Assembly: GCA_001949185.1 (NCBI GenBank)
Contig: BDGG01000003.1
Coordinates: 5,332,221-5,396,220, forward strand
Reading direction: 5' to 3'
Length of the DNA stretch: 64,000 bases
Origin: Ramazzottius varieornatus
Taxonomy: Eukaryota > Tardigrada > Eutardigrada > Parachela > Ramazzottiidae
A program made the position numbers and the translations under genes. The notes beneath the pieces are model-generated. The model did not search any database. It was not told where the DNA came from and worked only from the letters and a program-made list of their open reading frames with translations. How positions within the stretch are numbered: position 1 is the first letter of the stretch; each line of letters starts with the position of its first letter. Positions 35,200 to 46,624 of this stretch are shown here, piece after piece.

Positions 35200-36720
35200 T
35201 CATCGCTCGTCACCAACCGACTCCTGAAGATTGCCGGTACTACCATCTTCTATCCCTTGTCGCGCCTCTTCAACCTCATCCTGTCTACAGGAAAGTACCC
35301 CGCTGCCTGGAAGACCGCCGACGTCGTACCTGTGCCAAAGAAAGGCGGATCAACATTCCGACCAATCTCGCTCCTCCCTCCCCTGTCAAAGCTGTTTGAA
35401 AAAGTTTTGAGTGATCATATAAACTCTTTCCTTGACAGGAACAAGCTGCTGTCCGACACCCAGTACGGATTTAGGAGGCGCAGGTCGACGGAGATGCAAT
35501 TATTGCAGATGAGCCATCAGTGGTCGCAAGCGTTGTTGGAACGACAGGAGGTGGACGCTATCTTCCTTGACTGTACGAAAGCCTTCGACCGTCTTCCCCA
35601 CAGCGTCATAGTCGAGAGTCTGGCAAAGCATGGAGTAAACGGTCCACTGAGGTTCCTTCTGAGTGATTACCTACAAGAAAGGCGGCAGAGAGTTGTGATA
35701 GATGGTTTCTTCTCGGAAGAGATAGCGGTAACTTCAGGTGTCCCTCAGGGATCAATCCTTGGTCCACTCTTCTTCACTATCGCCGTCAATCATCTGTCAA
35801 GCAAAGTGAAGTCTCCCGTCTTTCAGTATGCCGACGACATCGTATTGTACCGCATCATTCGAAAGAACGATAACTGCGCAGCTCTCCAGCAAGATGTGAA
35901 CGGTATTACGGAGTGGTGCATCGAGACCGGCCTTGAAGTTAACCCCAGCAAGTTGCAGCATCTTCGGATCTCCAACAAGCGAACCAGCAACGCAAAGGTA
36001 GACGGTGGAAATTACAATTTATCTTCTGTAATTATTCCGTCTGTTACAGAAGCAGAATGCCTCGGAGCCACCTTCTCCAGCAAACTCGACTGGACAGCCC
36101 AGGTCGACAAAGTCACGGCAAAGTGCAGGAGAAGGCTCTGCGCAATCAAGGGCTTCTTTCCTCGACGATTCGGCTCCGTCAAGCAGCTGCTCTTCAACAG
36201 CCTGGTTCGTTCGGTTATGGACCATGCTTCCTCCTGCTGGCATTCCACGTCAAAGACACTGCAAAGACAGCTGGAGACCATCCAGAAGAAGTTTCTCCAG
36301 AGTATCCGGCTTGGTTCGCTCTTGAATGATGGACATGATCGTGATTTCAAGCAGTACCGCTCACACCTGTCAGAAGTGGACTGGGAGCCTGTCTGGGAGC
36401 TGCGCTGCAAAGGCATTTTGCTGAATGCCTTTAAGATATGGGCTGGTGTATTTACAGGTGGCGACAGCATTCTCAAGAAAGAGTGATGGAAGGACAGCTC
36501 GATTACAAGAAGTCAAGCCAAAGAAATGGTCCTGTCGCCGGTCTCTACAGCTCCACTTTCATCTAGGATGCTATAGTCCACGCTGGGGTCCTTCGCTTAC
36601 GTGGCTACAGCCTTGACGAAAGATCCTTTGTTGATCCCTAACCTGAGCCAGTTGCTGTCAGTAGAAGACTTTACATCCTACCTGACAAACATACGTCGTT
36701 CTAGATTTAAATGGAGCAAA
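35200..36720 (+). mobile_element. 5'-truncated LINE with reverse transcriptase domain
   Basis: A long open frame (about 35220-36486, over 400 aa) encodes a non-LTR retrotransposon reverse transcriptase, entered part-way. Motifs in order: TGKYPAAWKTADVVPVPKKG, FRPISLLPPLSKLFEKVL, QYGFRRRRSTEMQLL, FLDCTKAFDRLPHS, SGVPQGSILGPLFF and the catalytic YADDIVLY, then thumb region GLEVNPSKLQHL. The domain looks intact to the stop at 36484-36486; degenerate frame continues to about 36720. The 5' end (endonuclease and start) is missing, as expected from target-primed reverse transcription that stopped early. Style resembles Jockey/CR1-type LINEs. The frame is unusually well preserved, which suggests a fairly recent insertion. 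Confidence 0.85.
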
Positions 36721-37213
36721 GAGAATATCGATCCTTTTTTGTTGGTTTAAAACTGGTAGTATTTTATATGGCTTGAAATCACTTCATCCCTGTCTCTTCC
36801 GGCTCTCTTGCCAAATATTTCTCAAATTTGTCATACTTACGCTTTGCCTGACTAGCTCTCTGACAATAAAGGTATATATATACCTCACTCGAAATCCAGA
36901 CGACCTGAAACCCCTTCTCGACCCAGCACTCGAAGAAAGGCATTGGATGAGCTCACAACCGACCAGTTTGCCGCCTTTTTTGGACTTTGTGAACGTTGTC
37001 TGCACGTGAGCAAACTCAAAATTATGCTAAGTACGTTTTGTTGTGGAGCACATTCGAAACCGGTCTGGCTCAAATAAGGTGTCAGTATCAATACTTGATC
37101 CCAACCTACTTTTGGCTTTCACGATGAACTAAGTTACAAGGTGCATGCCATAATCCTTCATCGCCGTCTTCATCAGGGGCAAAAAAATCACCTGTAAACA
37201 TTGAATACTTTAA

Positions 37214-37881
37214 AGTGCCAATGATATGGGACAGGTTTGGGTCCTAGTCAGCGTAAAACAATCCTCGGTCGCGGTCTTTTCTGACTGAGGCTGGCAACCG
37301 GAAACAGCTGATCACTCAGTTACAGTGCTTTCTCGGCCGGGTGTCAGCGAGAGAACATGATTTCTATCCAGCTGAATTAAACAAAGTTTCATTTTCTGTT
37401 GCGCTTCTCCTTTGTTGCTCTAGACATCTTGATACAACCGTTGTGATGGCTCGGAATCATTACTCGGACGCCGAGAAGCGTAGGATCCTCCAGTTATTCA
37501 GGAGGTTAATGCTGGATATCCTCCTCTCAGTGAGGGCGATACTGTTGACGATGACGATAACGTTCTGGACGTAAGTTTCTGTAAAAACTTCTCCTTTCTT
37601 CAGTCTGATGATAGCGAGATTGATGATAGAAATGGTTCTGATAATTCTGACGAGTCTGATGAAGAGATGGACGACGAGTAAAGTTTGAATTTATAGAGTA
37701 TGTGTATGGTACGCTCGAATTAAAATCAAGGTTCGTCGGGCTTTGCTGTCGTTGCTTTTAGAGAACGGGCTGTATGATGATGAATAAAAGCGAATTACAG
37801 CTGAGCCTACTACGTTTGGTCTTTGCCAGGCGGCAGTTTTACACCCACCGGGACCCAAACCTGTCCTATATCATTGGCACT
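37214..37881. mobile_element. TTAA-flanked DNA transposon remnant
   Basis: A 668-bp element has ends AGTGCCAATGATATGGGACA and its mirror TGTCCTATATCATTGGCACT, extending as about 45-bp inverted repeats, and is flanked by TTAA on both sides (37210-37213, 37882-37885). TTAA target sites are the hallmark of piggyBac-type elements. The interior keeps what looks like a transposase start: MARNHYSDAEKRRILQLF, and an acidic GDTVDDDDNVLD joined across a GTAAGT...TTCAG intron to SDDSEIDDRNGSDNSDESDE. It stops soon after, so the element is non-autonomous. Confidence 0.65.
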
Positions 37882-38639
37882 TTAAGGTAGCAGTGATCCT
37901 TAGCTTCAACGCTAGGACTGGCCGATTTATGGAGGAGATGAACGGTAAACGCCGCGAAGACACTCGCGATGCAGAAGTATCGTAAGTGCAGATGATACAT
38001 GGTTGCTAACATACGTGTCGTTCAAGAACAACCAAACATCTAACGCAATTAACTGTGGCATATTTCAGTTCTGTAATTTATATACATTTTACGCCACCAT
38101 CGGTTTTCACCTCGTACATCGTACACAATGAGGTGACATAATCGGCGCACTACAAAAGGTATATAAAAAGGCTATATAAGGTATATAAACGAATTACTTT
38201 TACCGAATTACGGTACAACGAGTCATAATCGATGTTCTTCCAAACCCCCCACAGAAGCGTCCACGGCAATCCTAAAAGCCGTTAGACAGGATAACTTATG
38301 AATGATCAGAAGCTTTTTTACCGCCTCTTCCGTCTGCAATTCTAAGGGCGTCGCGAAAGTATGAAACGTCACGGCATCAGCCGAAGTGCGGGCAGAACCT
38401 TCCAAGCATTCCTATGGGTACCGCTCGGTATCACCAGTCAACTTCACGCGCCCTTTACGGTACTTATTCCGCTGTCAAGACGGCTGACATGCGGAGATAT
38501 CAGAAAGCGTGGCGCTAGATATCAGGAAGGAGTATTTTGGAAAATCGATTGTATAGCTTCAGCCTTGAGCAAATGAAGACCAACGGCACGTGTGCATGAC
38601 AAAACTTCCGTTTTGAACAGTTAGAACAACTAGAGCCTA

Positions 38640-38930
38640 GAAAATGTTCATCACTTTGCCAAACCACTCTAAAGACCGGCGCGCTGCACAATTTCTTCTC
38701 CGAACATCAGGAAAACAAACTCCTTCCTCGCCTGAGATGGATTGTTGGTGAGTAAGAAGCTGCTTTCCGGAGGCGACATGGCAGAAAACTCGAGAGTGGT
38801 GCCAGCAAAGACGCGTCGACCGGCTGACTTGTCTTTCTCGCTCAAATACCAACCAGCCAACGCACGCATCGTCGCCAACAAACACTCCGGAATGCAGCGC
38901 CGAGTCTCCGTCACTAGATACTCTAGAACA
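38640..38930 (-). pseudogene. Duplicated NUP93 exon 8 with adjoining intron
   Basis: It repeats NUP93 exon 8 at 49222-49016 almost exactly (ETRRCIPECLLATMRALAGW, EFSAMSPPESSFLLTNNPSQ). Similarity continues past the exon's donor site into intron sequence, so this is a genomic segmental copy and not a retrocopy. In this copy the donor GT after CAG is GC, and the frame runs on to a stop at 38687-38689. No other NUP93 exon is nearby. Confidence 0.75.
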
Positions 38931-39347
38931 AGGAAACTTACTTAGTTATGCGTAGCAAGATTCTAAAACAACTCTTGCTCCGCGTTTTTTTCGTTTCTTG
39001 GAGAATTAATTTCTCTTCAGACTACAACTAACGGCCACTGGACAGTGGCTTGGGTGCATGGGGCGCCGTTGGCGTTCAGACTTATGACGTGTCTCTTCCT
39101 AAGAATGGTAACCATTATTGCACAATCCAGCCGGCATGAGTAATAGTTACAAATCAGAAGTCAGATGATCACGCCTTTGGCTATGGACATATCCGAATAC
39201 AATTGATATTTGTAATTTGTGGTCTACGCTTTGATTTTTGTGCCCTGCAAAAGTCCCTTCTAATTAATCTTTCAGTTTAATTGAGAAGAATTATTCCTGC
39301 AGTTCCGCCTGACGGTCCATCCTGTGAAACGTGCTGGATAATCCCGT

Positions 39348-40505
39348 ATGTCATCAAGGAACATGGCAGCAAGAAAGTATGGAGAGTTCGTGCTAAATAT
39401 TTTGCTTGCCGTGGTCGCTATTTGCCAAAGCATCTCCACACTTACCTCCGAACGGAAGGTTCCCAGTTCTGTGAAAGGTAACATAACAGTCTGCACCTAC
39501 GTGAGGGACGGCATGCCTCATGTCCTTGAGTGGATTGAGTTCCATCGACTGCAAGGTGTTGACAAGTTCCTCCTTTACGACGATGGCAGTGTCGACACGA
39601 CAGCCTCACTTGGATGGCTTTACAGGAACCACGAACGACATCTGCAAACAATGGTCGAAGTGTATCCCTCAAACCAGGACCGCTGGAACATGCTGCCAGA
39701 CGATGAGCGGTCATATCATAACGACAATCAGCTCCTGGCACTCAATCACTGCAACAAACGCAGTGCAAACCGGACTAGGTGGTTACTGAATATCGACGTG
39801 GATGAATTTGTTTATTCGCCTCAGCCAAACTCAACCCTTTGGGACTTTCTGCAGGGCCACTCAAATCTAACAACACGCCAGCCGACTTATCCCTCAAATG
39901 AAACTGTTGCACAGTTTTATTTTCAAGTGGTGCGCTTTGGAAGCAACGGCAGACAGAGGGATGTTCGTGGAGAAATTGACTTGAATCCTCACATTGCACA
40001 GCATTTTCTGCACTCAGTAGATTATGTCAGCAGAGCCGAACAGAGTTTACACATGAATCTCAACCCAAAGAGGGCGCCACACCAGGATTTGGACAATGAC
40101 TACAAGGCGCTTTTTCGCAGAGTGTGTGAATCAGTTATCAATGCCTCCTACGACGAAGACTGCTCTCATGCAAATGGGAAAGCCATCTGGATTCCCGACA
40201 GGTGTGCGAAAGCCGGCGTGCATTGGTGCGAAGTGCTCGAAGGCTCCAGCAGAGATGTTCCACTGGAGCAGATGCGCATTGATCATTACCCATTCCAGAC
40301 CAAAGAGCACGTCGAAAAGTTGATTCCTAGTATCAAAAGTATTAAAGGTCGCGTATATAAAACGTTTGATGCCATTTGGTTTTCCCTTGTGCCCGACAAC
40401 ACCAGCGCGTTTCTCTTACAACGCTTGGTGGATAGGCTGCTTAATATCCCGGGCTATATCGGATCTGAGCAAAACTGTTCAATTCTTGTCCCTGCTGATC
40501 CATAA
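39348..40505 (+). CDS. GT92 (DUF23) family glycosyltransferase
   Basis: A single-exon gene of 385 aa. A signal-anchor segment lies near the N-terminus (FVLNILLAVVAICQSI), so it should be a type II Golgi protein. GT92 blocks: ITVCTYVRDGMPHVLEWIEF, HRLQGVDKFLLYDDGSVD and the metal-binding WLLNIDVDEFVY (D-x-D). Later FYFQVVRFGSNGR and IRIDHYP-like MRIDHYPFQTKEHVEK fit the family C-terminal region, and six Cys could form disulfides. GT92 members transfer galactose to N-glycan core fucose (GALT-1 in nematodes) or build plant galactans. Acceptor unknown here. Four or more N-glycosylation sites are present. The start at 39348 is the first ATG; a second ATG five codons later is possible. Confidence 0.85.
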   Translation: MSSRNMAARKYGEFVLNILLAVVAICQSISTLTSERKVPSSVKGNITVCTYVRDGMPHVLEWIEFHRLQGVDKFLLYDDGSVDTTASLGWLYRNHERHLQTMVEVYPSNQDRWNMLPDDERSYHNDNQLLALNHCNKRSANRTRWLLNIDVDEFVYSPQPNSTLWDFLQGHSNLTTRQPTYPSNETVAQFYFQVVRFGSNGRQRDVRGEIDLNPHIAQHFLHSVDYVSRAEQSLHMNLNPKRAPHQDLDNDYKALFRRVCESVINASYDEDCSHANGKAIWIPDRCAKAGVHWCEVLEGSSRDVPLEQMRIDHYPFQTKEHVEKLIPSIKSIKGRVYKTFDAIWFSLVPDNTSAFLLQRLVDRLLNIPGYIGSEQNCSILVPADP

Positions 40506-40781
40506 ATGTTCTCCTGGACCTAGGAGCCCCATCTCTCAATTTAGTCTTCTCGCAGGCAGTAATAACAGTGTGGCACACTATTGCTTTGCGAATCACCCCA
40601 CTGCAGGACAATGTCCGCATATGCGCAGAGCCAAAGATAAGGGGGATGGGTTGCAATGTTAGCTGGTCCATATCGTGTTCATCACGTTAGCCACTGATGT
40701 GTGTTGCATCGCTATATTGATTTACCTGATTGTCAGTTCAGGCCTTACCTGCAAAGTCGACGGTTTGCCGAATTGATGAAA

Positions 40782-40930
40782 TACTGTAAATATTCGCTGC
40801 GTCCACGCAGTACGTACATATACGTGACGATACACCCTCATAGGGGGTTGCGCAATCCGTGAAACTGGACCGGGGCTGTACTTCACTTGTACGATGACGT
40901 ACTGCGCGGACGCAGCAAATATTTACAGTA
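40782..40930. repeat. MITE with 35-bp inverted ends
   Basis: TACTGTAAATATTCGCTGCG, then TCCACGCAGTACGT is mirrored by ACGTACTGCGCGGACGCAGC, then AAATATTTACAGTA. The element is 149 bp with a short spacer and no coding content. Confidence 0.75.
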
Positions 40931-42126
40931 CTTGGCTCTCCTTAAACCATAAGGTGCGAGCAACAAGTGCGACTAACACCGTTCAATAGCTCGTTGTTCC
41001 GCTAGGGCCTCACTGAAAACTTTTGGGCATAAGACGGAAAACACGTTGGAAATTTGACGACTAACTTACTACTGCGATATGGGCTGGCTAATTCAACAGC
41101 CAGTTCCTCGTAGCCTGTGTAGTGCTGCTAAACCTCGTTACCAATGTCTGTCTGAGCATGGTGAGCCAAAGCGCGAAAAGAGGACATCAGGCCGTGAAAA
41201 TGGCGTAGCAACGACCCGGGAACTGGAAGTCATCGTGTCGAATGCGATAACGTTGCTCGTTCGATATACGAGACGGGACAAAACACCCAATCAATCTGCT
41301 GCGTCTCGGATCAAAGCTGCGTGAGTGGTAGATCGACTGATCGGGCTGTTTAGTCAAATTCACAGCGATCATGCATTTCGTCATGACTAACTATTAATGG
41401 TATCAGCCTCGCATTATGCAGCTTGATGGAGTTAATGGAGAACTTGATAATGTGCTGCTCTAGCAACACCAGCTGTAACAGCACATCAGTGCTCGTAACT
41501 TTAGCCGGTTGACGCAACGTTTTGCAAAACTGGGAGAATTAAAGGCCAGTATTTAACCTGACTGGCCATATTCGTCAATATCTGTGTAGTCGTAGTTTCA
41601 CACAGACTGGAAGTGTTGAGCCCAAAAGTCTCATCTTACCTACTGGATGAGGCACGAGATACGAGATGGTACCGAGTTTCATCAGTTACAGTCGTAAAAG
41701 CGATTACTGTATTTGAATCACCAGTTAATGTACAGCGCCGGAAGTGCAACACATTCCATTCCATGACTTTTATCGGGATTTTCACTTGGACCTCCGTTGA
41801 AACTGAGGTCTTATGATTGGTACTTATTCCCAACTGGAAGGCGGGAAAAAATGCCAAATGGAAGATCGGGAAGTGGGCATTTTTACACTGCGGTGTAATG
41901 CTTTGGCTGATGCAATCTTGATTGTAAAAAGGTCACTGCGACCAGTCCAAGCAATATGATTATCCAGAACGTCGAGCGGTGCTGCGAGAGATAACTAAAA
42001 ATATAAATTAGGACGCCGACAGGTACAAGGCCTGTACAAGATAGTTTTCAAGGAAGTTGAGGTAGACGCCGCCGGTGTATTGTTGATAAGTCCTTCTCGA
42101 GTGTGGCCATAACTTGCCTGGCTAAC
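40931..42126. other. Intergenic, no gene recognised
   Basis: No exon, RNA gene or defined repeat could be supported here. Confidence 0.45.
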
Positions 42127-43031
42127 TCACGGTAACGGACAAGTGCCGAACTCCACCTGGAAGGAAAGTGTAGCACAGCGTTAGGTTAGTATCCCACGCT
42201 GTATAATGGGCGAACTTGTACAGGCAAAGCACGGAATGACTTACAGTGAAAGTGAAAGTGTTGCTGGTTACACCGCGGGCATCTATGCAGTACCCTTCAT
42301 ATGTCTGCCGCAGAGTCATTGCTCCATCATCGATCAGATTGACATTAGGGAGATTTTGAGCACCGATGAAGGCGACACCATTTGGGTCGATCTCAACGAA
42401 CGGCTGGTCTATGATGGTTTTGGGATCAGTCACTGGTGGATTGTTGTCGAGTTGTGACGAGATGACGGTGATCGTCACTGGGGTCTGACCTCCACCTCCG
42501 GTGTTGCAGAACAATGGTTTCGTAGAACCAGTCGTCTGAAACCGGCAATTGTACCAACGTCCATTACATATTGTGCACCTTCAGTCATTGCGTGCTTGTA
42601 GATCAGAATGTCATTGGGAAAAGCAAGCTTACGTTGAGAGTCAGGCAAGGAATGGCATCGCTCTGCACGTAATTGCAAGACAGCGTAATAGTGTCCGGAA
42701 AACTAGCAACGTTGAAAGTTAATTCGCAGGTTCCGTTGATGACTGACGACACTTCATTACACTGGCATGTACCGCTGACGCACTCGGTATTGGTATCTGC
42801 AAGGACAGAAAGTAAGAGAGAAATTGCAGGAAATCAGACGGGATGCATACCATGGCAGGGAATGCCCTCCAGCTTGCAAGGACATCCCAGGCTGGCGTTT
42901 CTCTGGGCTGCCGGACAACCCTTGACGGTTGAGGTGGCAAAAGGTCGTACAGCGAATCCATCTAGAGTGACCATGTAACAGGCGCACAGCAACAGCGCGA
43001 CGGGTATACAGTGGCTTAAGAGGAACTTCAT
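42127..43031 (-). CDS. Small secreted cysteine-containing protein
   Basis: Four exons join in phase: 43031-42851, 42796-42633, 42535-42245, 42156-42127, giving 221 aa and ending EFGTCPLP-stop. The N-terminus (MKFLLSHCIPVALLLCACYM) is a clear signal peptide. Mature exon 1 holds GCPAAQ and GCPCKLEGIPCHG, exon 2 ECVSGTCQCNE, an NGTC glycosylation site and several further Cys; exon 3 is Cys-poor and beta-rich in look (TPVTITVISSQLDNNPPVTD). I do not recognise the family. The structure suggests an extracellular or cuticular/haemolymph protein with an N-terminal Cys-rich module. All donor and acceptor sites are GT-AG, and a TATA box lies 100 bp upstream, both supporting a real gene. Confidence 0.7.
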
Positions 43032-43131
43032 CCTTGCACAGATCTCGATACTCTTCAGCTGGAAAGTCGACACTTCCACCAGTCTGAAACAGCTTCTTTA
43101 CTAAACGCGTCCTCTGTTCAACTGTCTTTAA

Positions 43132-43140
43132 GTATATAAT
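43132..43140 (-). promoter_or_regulatory. TATA box of the small secreted protein gene
   Basis: ATTATATAC on the minus strand, about 100 bp upstream of the start codon at 43031. It is the only such AT-rich word in the local GC-balanced sequence. Confidence 0.45.
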
Positions 43141-44291
43141 GTCCTAAGCATCGGCTTGCACTTGTCCACTTCTCGTTCTGCAACTTGACCATATCCTAAC
43201 GGACATCAGCACGACCGCGATAAAGTCCGTTCTGATACACGATTGAGCATGGTCAACGGTTGCCGACGCTGGCCACAGGTCAGCGATACGGCCAGCGTGC
43301 GTCGACCTTCAGCTGCTGTGGATGCTTCTTCTCGGACCGCGATTTCTCTTCAGCTATGAAGAGCCACTGAACTGCTTGTTCCTCAAGCTCGAACCAGCAT
43401 GCTGCGCAGGTGGAAATTCTATTCACTTTTATCGTACGCTGGGGCGACTTTTACAGTCTTACTGCGATGTATAGTGTATTTTGACTTGATTGTGGAGTCA
43501 GTACGCACAAACTGGCTAGATTATTTAGCAGTAGTCCCTAGAAGCAATAATACGAACTGGGCTACTGGGACAAGGTCTGTCTGCATCGAAGGTGGGAAAT
43601 ATGTGTGGTGTTGAGGTGTTGAAATTCGCAGCGGTGTCCGAATCATGTTAGAGAGCGCCAGCCTCAGACAAGGAGGGTTGAGCGCACGTCTTCATTTGTA
43701 CGGCTTTTCGTGTCGCCCACAGGTGACAGAGTGGTAACTGGCAGTTGACATACCGGAAGCCGTAGTCGTACTTAAGCGCTCAATTCCGCTGCTGTAATGT
43801 TATTCTTCGCAAACATCTGCACCCGTAGGTGGCCAAATCAGAGGCTCGGGACGAGGTGACTGCTGATGTAGTCTGAAGTTACTGCTGACGTAAGGATCTT
43901 TCGCAGTATAGCTTTAAGGTCTCAATATCGTTAGCTCGCCTTGAATGGTTGATACATTCTGCGAGCAACAGAAATCGATAGAGATGTTTATTCGATGGCG
44001 TAAATGGCCGATTTTATAGCCGTAAACCAGCTATTTCTACACAGCCATACAACCGCCGAACCAATGGCTAGGGCGAACAAACGGTGTGTATGTTATGGTT
44101 TGTGGGAGAGCCAAACAAGTTCAGTTACGTCTTCCGCAGCGGCCATTTATGTTAGGTCTAGCAATAGTTATGTCGCGGTGGTTCATAGGTCAATCCACCG
44201 TCTTGTGGTGCGGTTAAAGTGGTTCCTAATGGTTCACGGCTCCGACGGCTCGCATGGCGCTTCCGCGGGATCACAAGTACTGATGGGGGTG

Positions 44292-44809
44292 TTAGGTGGT
44301 GGCAGGGGGGGCAGTGGTGGTAGGGGGGGCAGTGGTGGTAGGGGGGGCAGTGGTGGTAGGGGGGGCAGTGGTGGTAGGGGGGGCAGTGGTGGTAGGGGGG
44401 GCAGTGGTGGTAGGGGGGGCAGTGGTGGTAGGTTTAGTTGTGGTTTGTTGTCCGCCTAATATCATCAAAAACAACTCCGCTCTTGTTCCAGCCGCCAAAG
44501 ATCATTGTAACGTCAAAATGAAATGGGGTCAAGGGTGTCTGACTTACCGATGGTCGATGGGCCTGTTGCCGGTAGAGTTGGGCGAGTCGTGGCTGGCGAT
44601 CCTGCTAACGTCGTACGTGTTAGAGGTGTTCGGGTCGGCACGGTGTTATAACGCCCTTTGTTACGATGCCCTTTTTGTTCTAATTTTACGGGGGATGACT
44701 GCCGGGCTTTTCCAGCATGTGGGGATTTTTGACGAGCTTCATCAGCGTTTGCATAGTGCAGGCATGCGATAACACTCAAGACGAGGACAACCAAGACTAT
44801 GGCCCTCAT
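44292..44809 (-). CDS. Small mucin-like secreted protein
   Basis: Two exons, 44809-44548 and 44455-44292, join in phase (GT-AG) to give 141 aa. A signal peptide (MRAIVLVVLVLSVIACLHYA) is followed by a basic, Ser/Thr/Pro-rich segment and, in exon 2, seven perfect TTTAPP hexapeptides ending ATT-stop. Thr-Pro repeats of this kind are usually dense O-glycosylation sites, so this is probably a mucin-like component of cuticle, gut lining or egg covering. An alternative ATG five codons upstream exists. The family is unknown. The repeat is likely to vary in number between individuals. Confidence 0.7.
44305..44430. repeat. 18-bp tandem repeat, seven copies
   Basis: Seven identical units (GGGGGGGCAGTGGTGGTA on the plus strand) encode the TTTAPP hexapeptides of the minus-strand mucin-like gene. 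Complete identity at the nucleotide level indicates recent expansion or ongoing homogenisation. Confidence 0.95.
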
Positions 44810-44954
44810 TTTGCCACCTGTCAACTATGACAGCAGATGCAGAAATCTAAGACAAACAACGAGATTTCGACTTAACGTGGCTTAACCGCCAAAATACTTG
44901 CTGGAATGAATGCTGGATATTGGTACTATTTAAACTCAGATGGAACTTTCTGGG

Positions 44955-44962
44955 TTTATATA
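44955..44962 (-). promoter_or_regulatory. TATA box of the mucin-like gene
   Basis: TATATAAA on the minus strand, about 146 bp upstream of the ATG at 44809, leaving room for a leader of about 115 nt. Confidence 0.4.
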
Positions 44963-45455
44963 CGACGGATGAGCGGCAGATGATACGCTTTACACTTGAC
45001 AAGAAGGAAGTGGCAAACAAGCGCAGTTTTCCTGAGGCGAGGCAAACTGCGTTAGCCACCAACTTTCGAAGAGACTTCCAAACCTGCCGTACATGGTGTC
45101 AATCAAAGGGTTATATCACGCGGAAGAATTTTGTGCCTTGTTTTACCATTTTGATATTTTTGATGCCTACTTCCGTCTTGCCAAAAATCGCTTGTGAAAT
45201 CAAGTTTCGGTGACCTTCGCTCTGTTTTATTCAATCTGCGCGAAGAGTACGGTCCGAGGAAACTGCAGTATGGCTGAAGTGAGTACCGCAGCTGACAACA
45301 CGACAGGATTTACTCGACTTGCGACGCAGAATTCATTTGAGAGTACCGAAACCTGTTGCGCATATATCGGGTTTTTTTACGGCTGAAGTCTCATTTGAAT
45401 TGTAATCAACGTAACGTTTACGATCGAGGATTTTCACTAGTTTTAAGCATCATTG

Positions 45456-45928
45456 TCCAGATCGGTGTTGCACGTGGACATTTGTTGCGACCGACGCAGC
45501 AGAAAAAGCTCTCTGAATCTCTGGTCAAGGTCAAGTTTACTGCCGCATCACAGAAGAGAAACGCCATCCGGCGACAACGTAGCTGGTCTTGGCGAAGCGC
45601 AGACTTTTACTTTGGACAGGTGAGTAGCAGTGCAAACGAATGACCAGCGATAACTTTGGTCAGCTGTTGCGGCAGAAGCGGAAACTGTGCCAAAAAGCTC
45701 AGCGATGCTCGCCACCCGAATGCCACCGCGCAGTCAAGATATGTGGCCACCGTTGTTCTGCCAACCGGATACTGTACAATACGGCTGCTCCTTCAAGTGT
45801 CAATATTCCATGCCAACTGCACGCGGCACGATTTGTGCGTCAGATGCCTGCAGATCAGTTTGACACAGATGTTGGCTGTACCAAGTGCCGACGCAGAAAA
45901 CGGTGTGACCACCCTGAACCGACCATGA
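45456..45928 (+). CDS. Candidate two-exon gene, unknown product
   Basis: A basic open segment (VKVKFTAASQKRNAIRR, then SADFYFGQ) ends at a good donor (CAG|GTGAGT, 45620). Downstream, a possible acceptor (GGTCAG) leads into a frame starting CCGRSGNCAKKLSDA and running to a TGA at 45926-45928. An overlapping frame to 45939 is Cys-rich too (CSPPECHRAVKICGHRC). I cannot decide which is used, and the start is not clear. Possibly a small secreted protein; low confidence. Confidence 0.25.
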
Positions 45929-46624
45929 ACAACGCGTAGCCAAATGGGCAAAGCCCAAGCGACGTCTATGGCAAATGTGCTTGACCGATGCAGTTATCTT
46001 GCGCTCATATTCTTGATGGGTGCAAATTGCCCATCTTTTGTCACGTCTTCTCTGCAACCTCAGATGCGTTTTGGTAGGGATAATACGTTCGATCGGTGTT
46101 ATCGAAGACTCTTGTTAACGTTGAACGAAGTCGGAAATTGTCACTAGAGCCGATGGATGTTCTGAGGAGCTCGATGGAACGATGCTTCGGTTAGTCGATA
46201 CTCGTCCGGCTGCTCGACTTGTGCGCGATATAATATTGCCGACGCCGGACGGTCGGTCTTGTGGTTAGTCAACGCTCGTAGTCAGCGACTGAATGTCGGC
46301 GGGGTCGACAGTTTGTCCAGGCTGACAATCAGGTCGAGTACGAGGTTCCTATTTGATCATTGCTCACCAGTGTGCATCAAAGCATTTTGTACTTCGGTCT
46401 GGTTGCATCAAATCGGTAAGCCAGAGTTCTTGCCAAGATGAGAGACGAACAAAGCCAAAGCCATCGAACAACGATAACTTAGGTTATGAAAGCCTCTCTG
46501 GCTGTTTTTCCATACAATACATACGTCGTTCGAGTAACGGAAGAACAATGGGACCAAGATAAAAGTACAAGCAGTAAGCTCGTTATACGGCTATACTAAA
46601 ATATGGAACGCAACGGAATTAAGA

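Noticed and set aside
44305-44430. Possible CRISPR-like array
   Set aside because: Units are contiguous 18-bp repeats with no spacers, and they encode a Thr-Pro repeat in a eukaryotic gene.
44004-44459. Plus-strand open frame with a long Gly-rich repeat
   Set aside because: It is the antisense of the mucin-like gene; the minus strand has a signal peptide, matching splice sites and a stop in frame.
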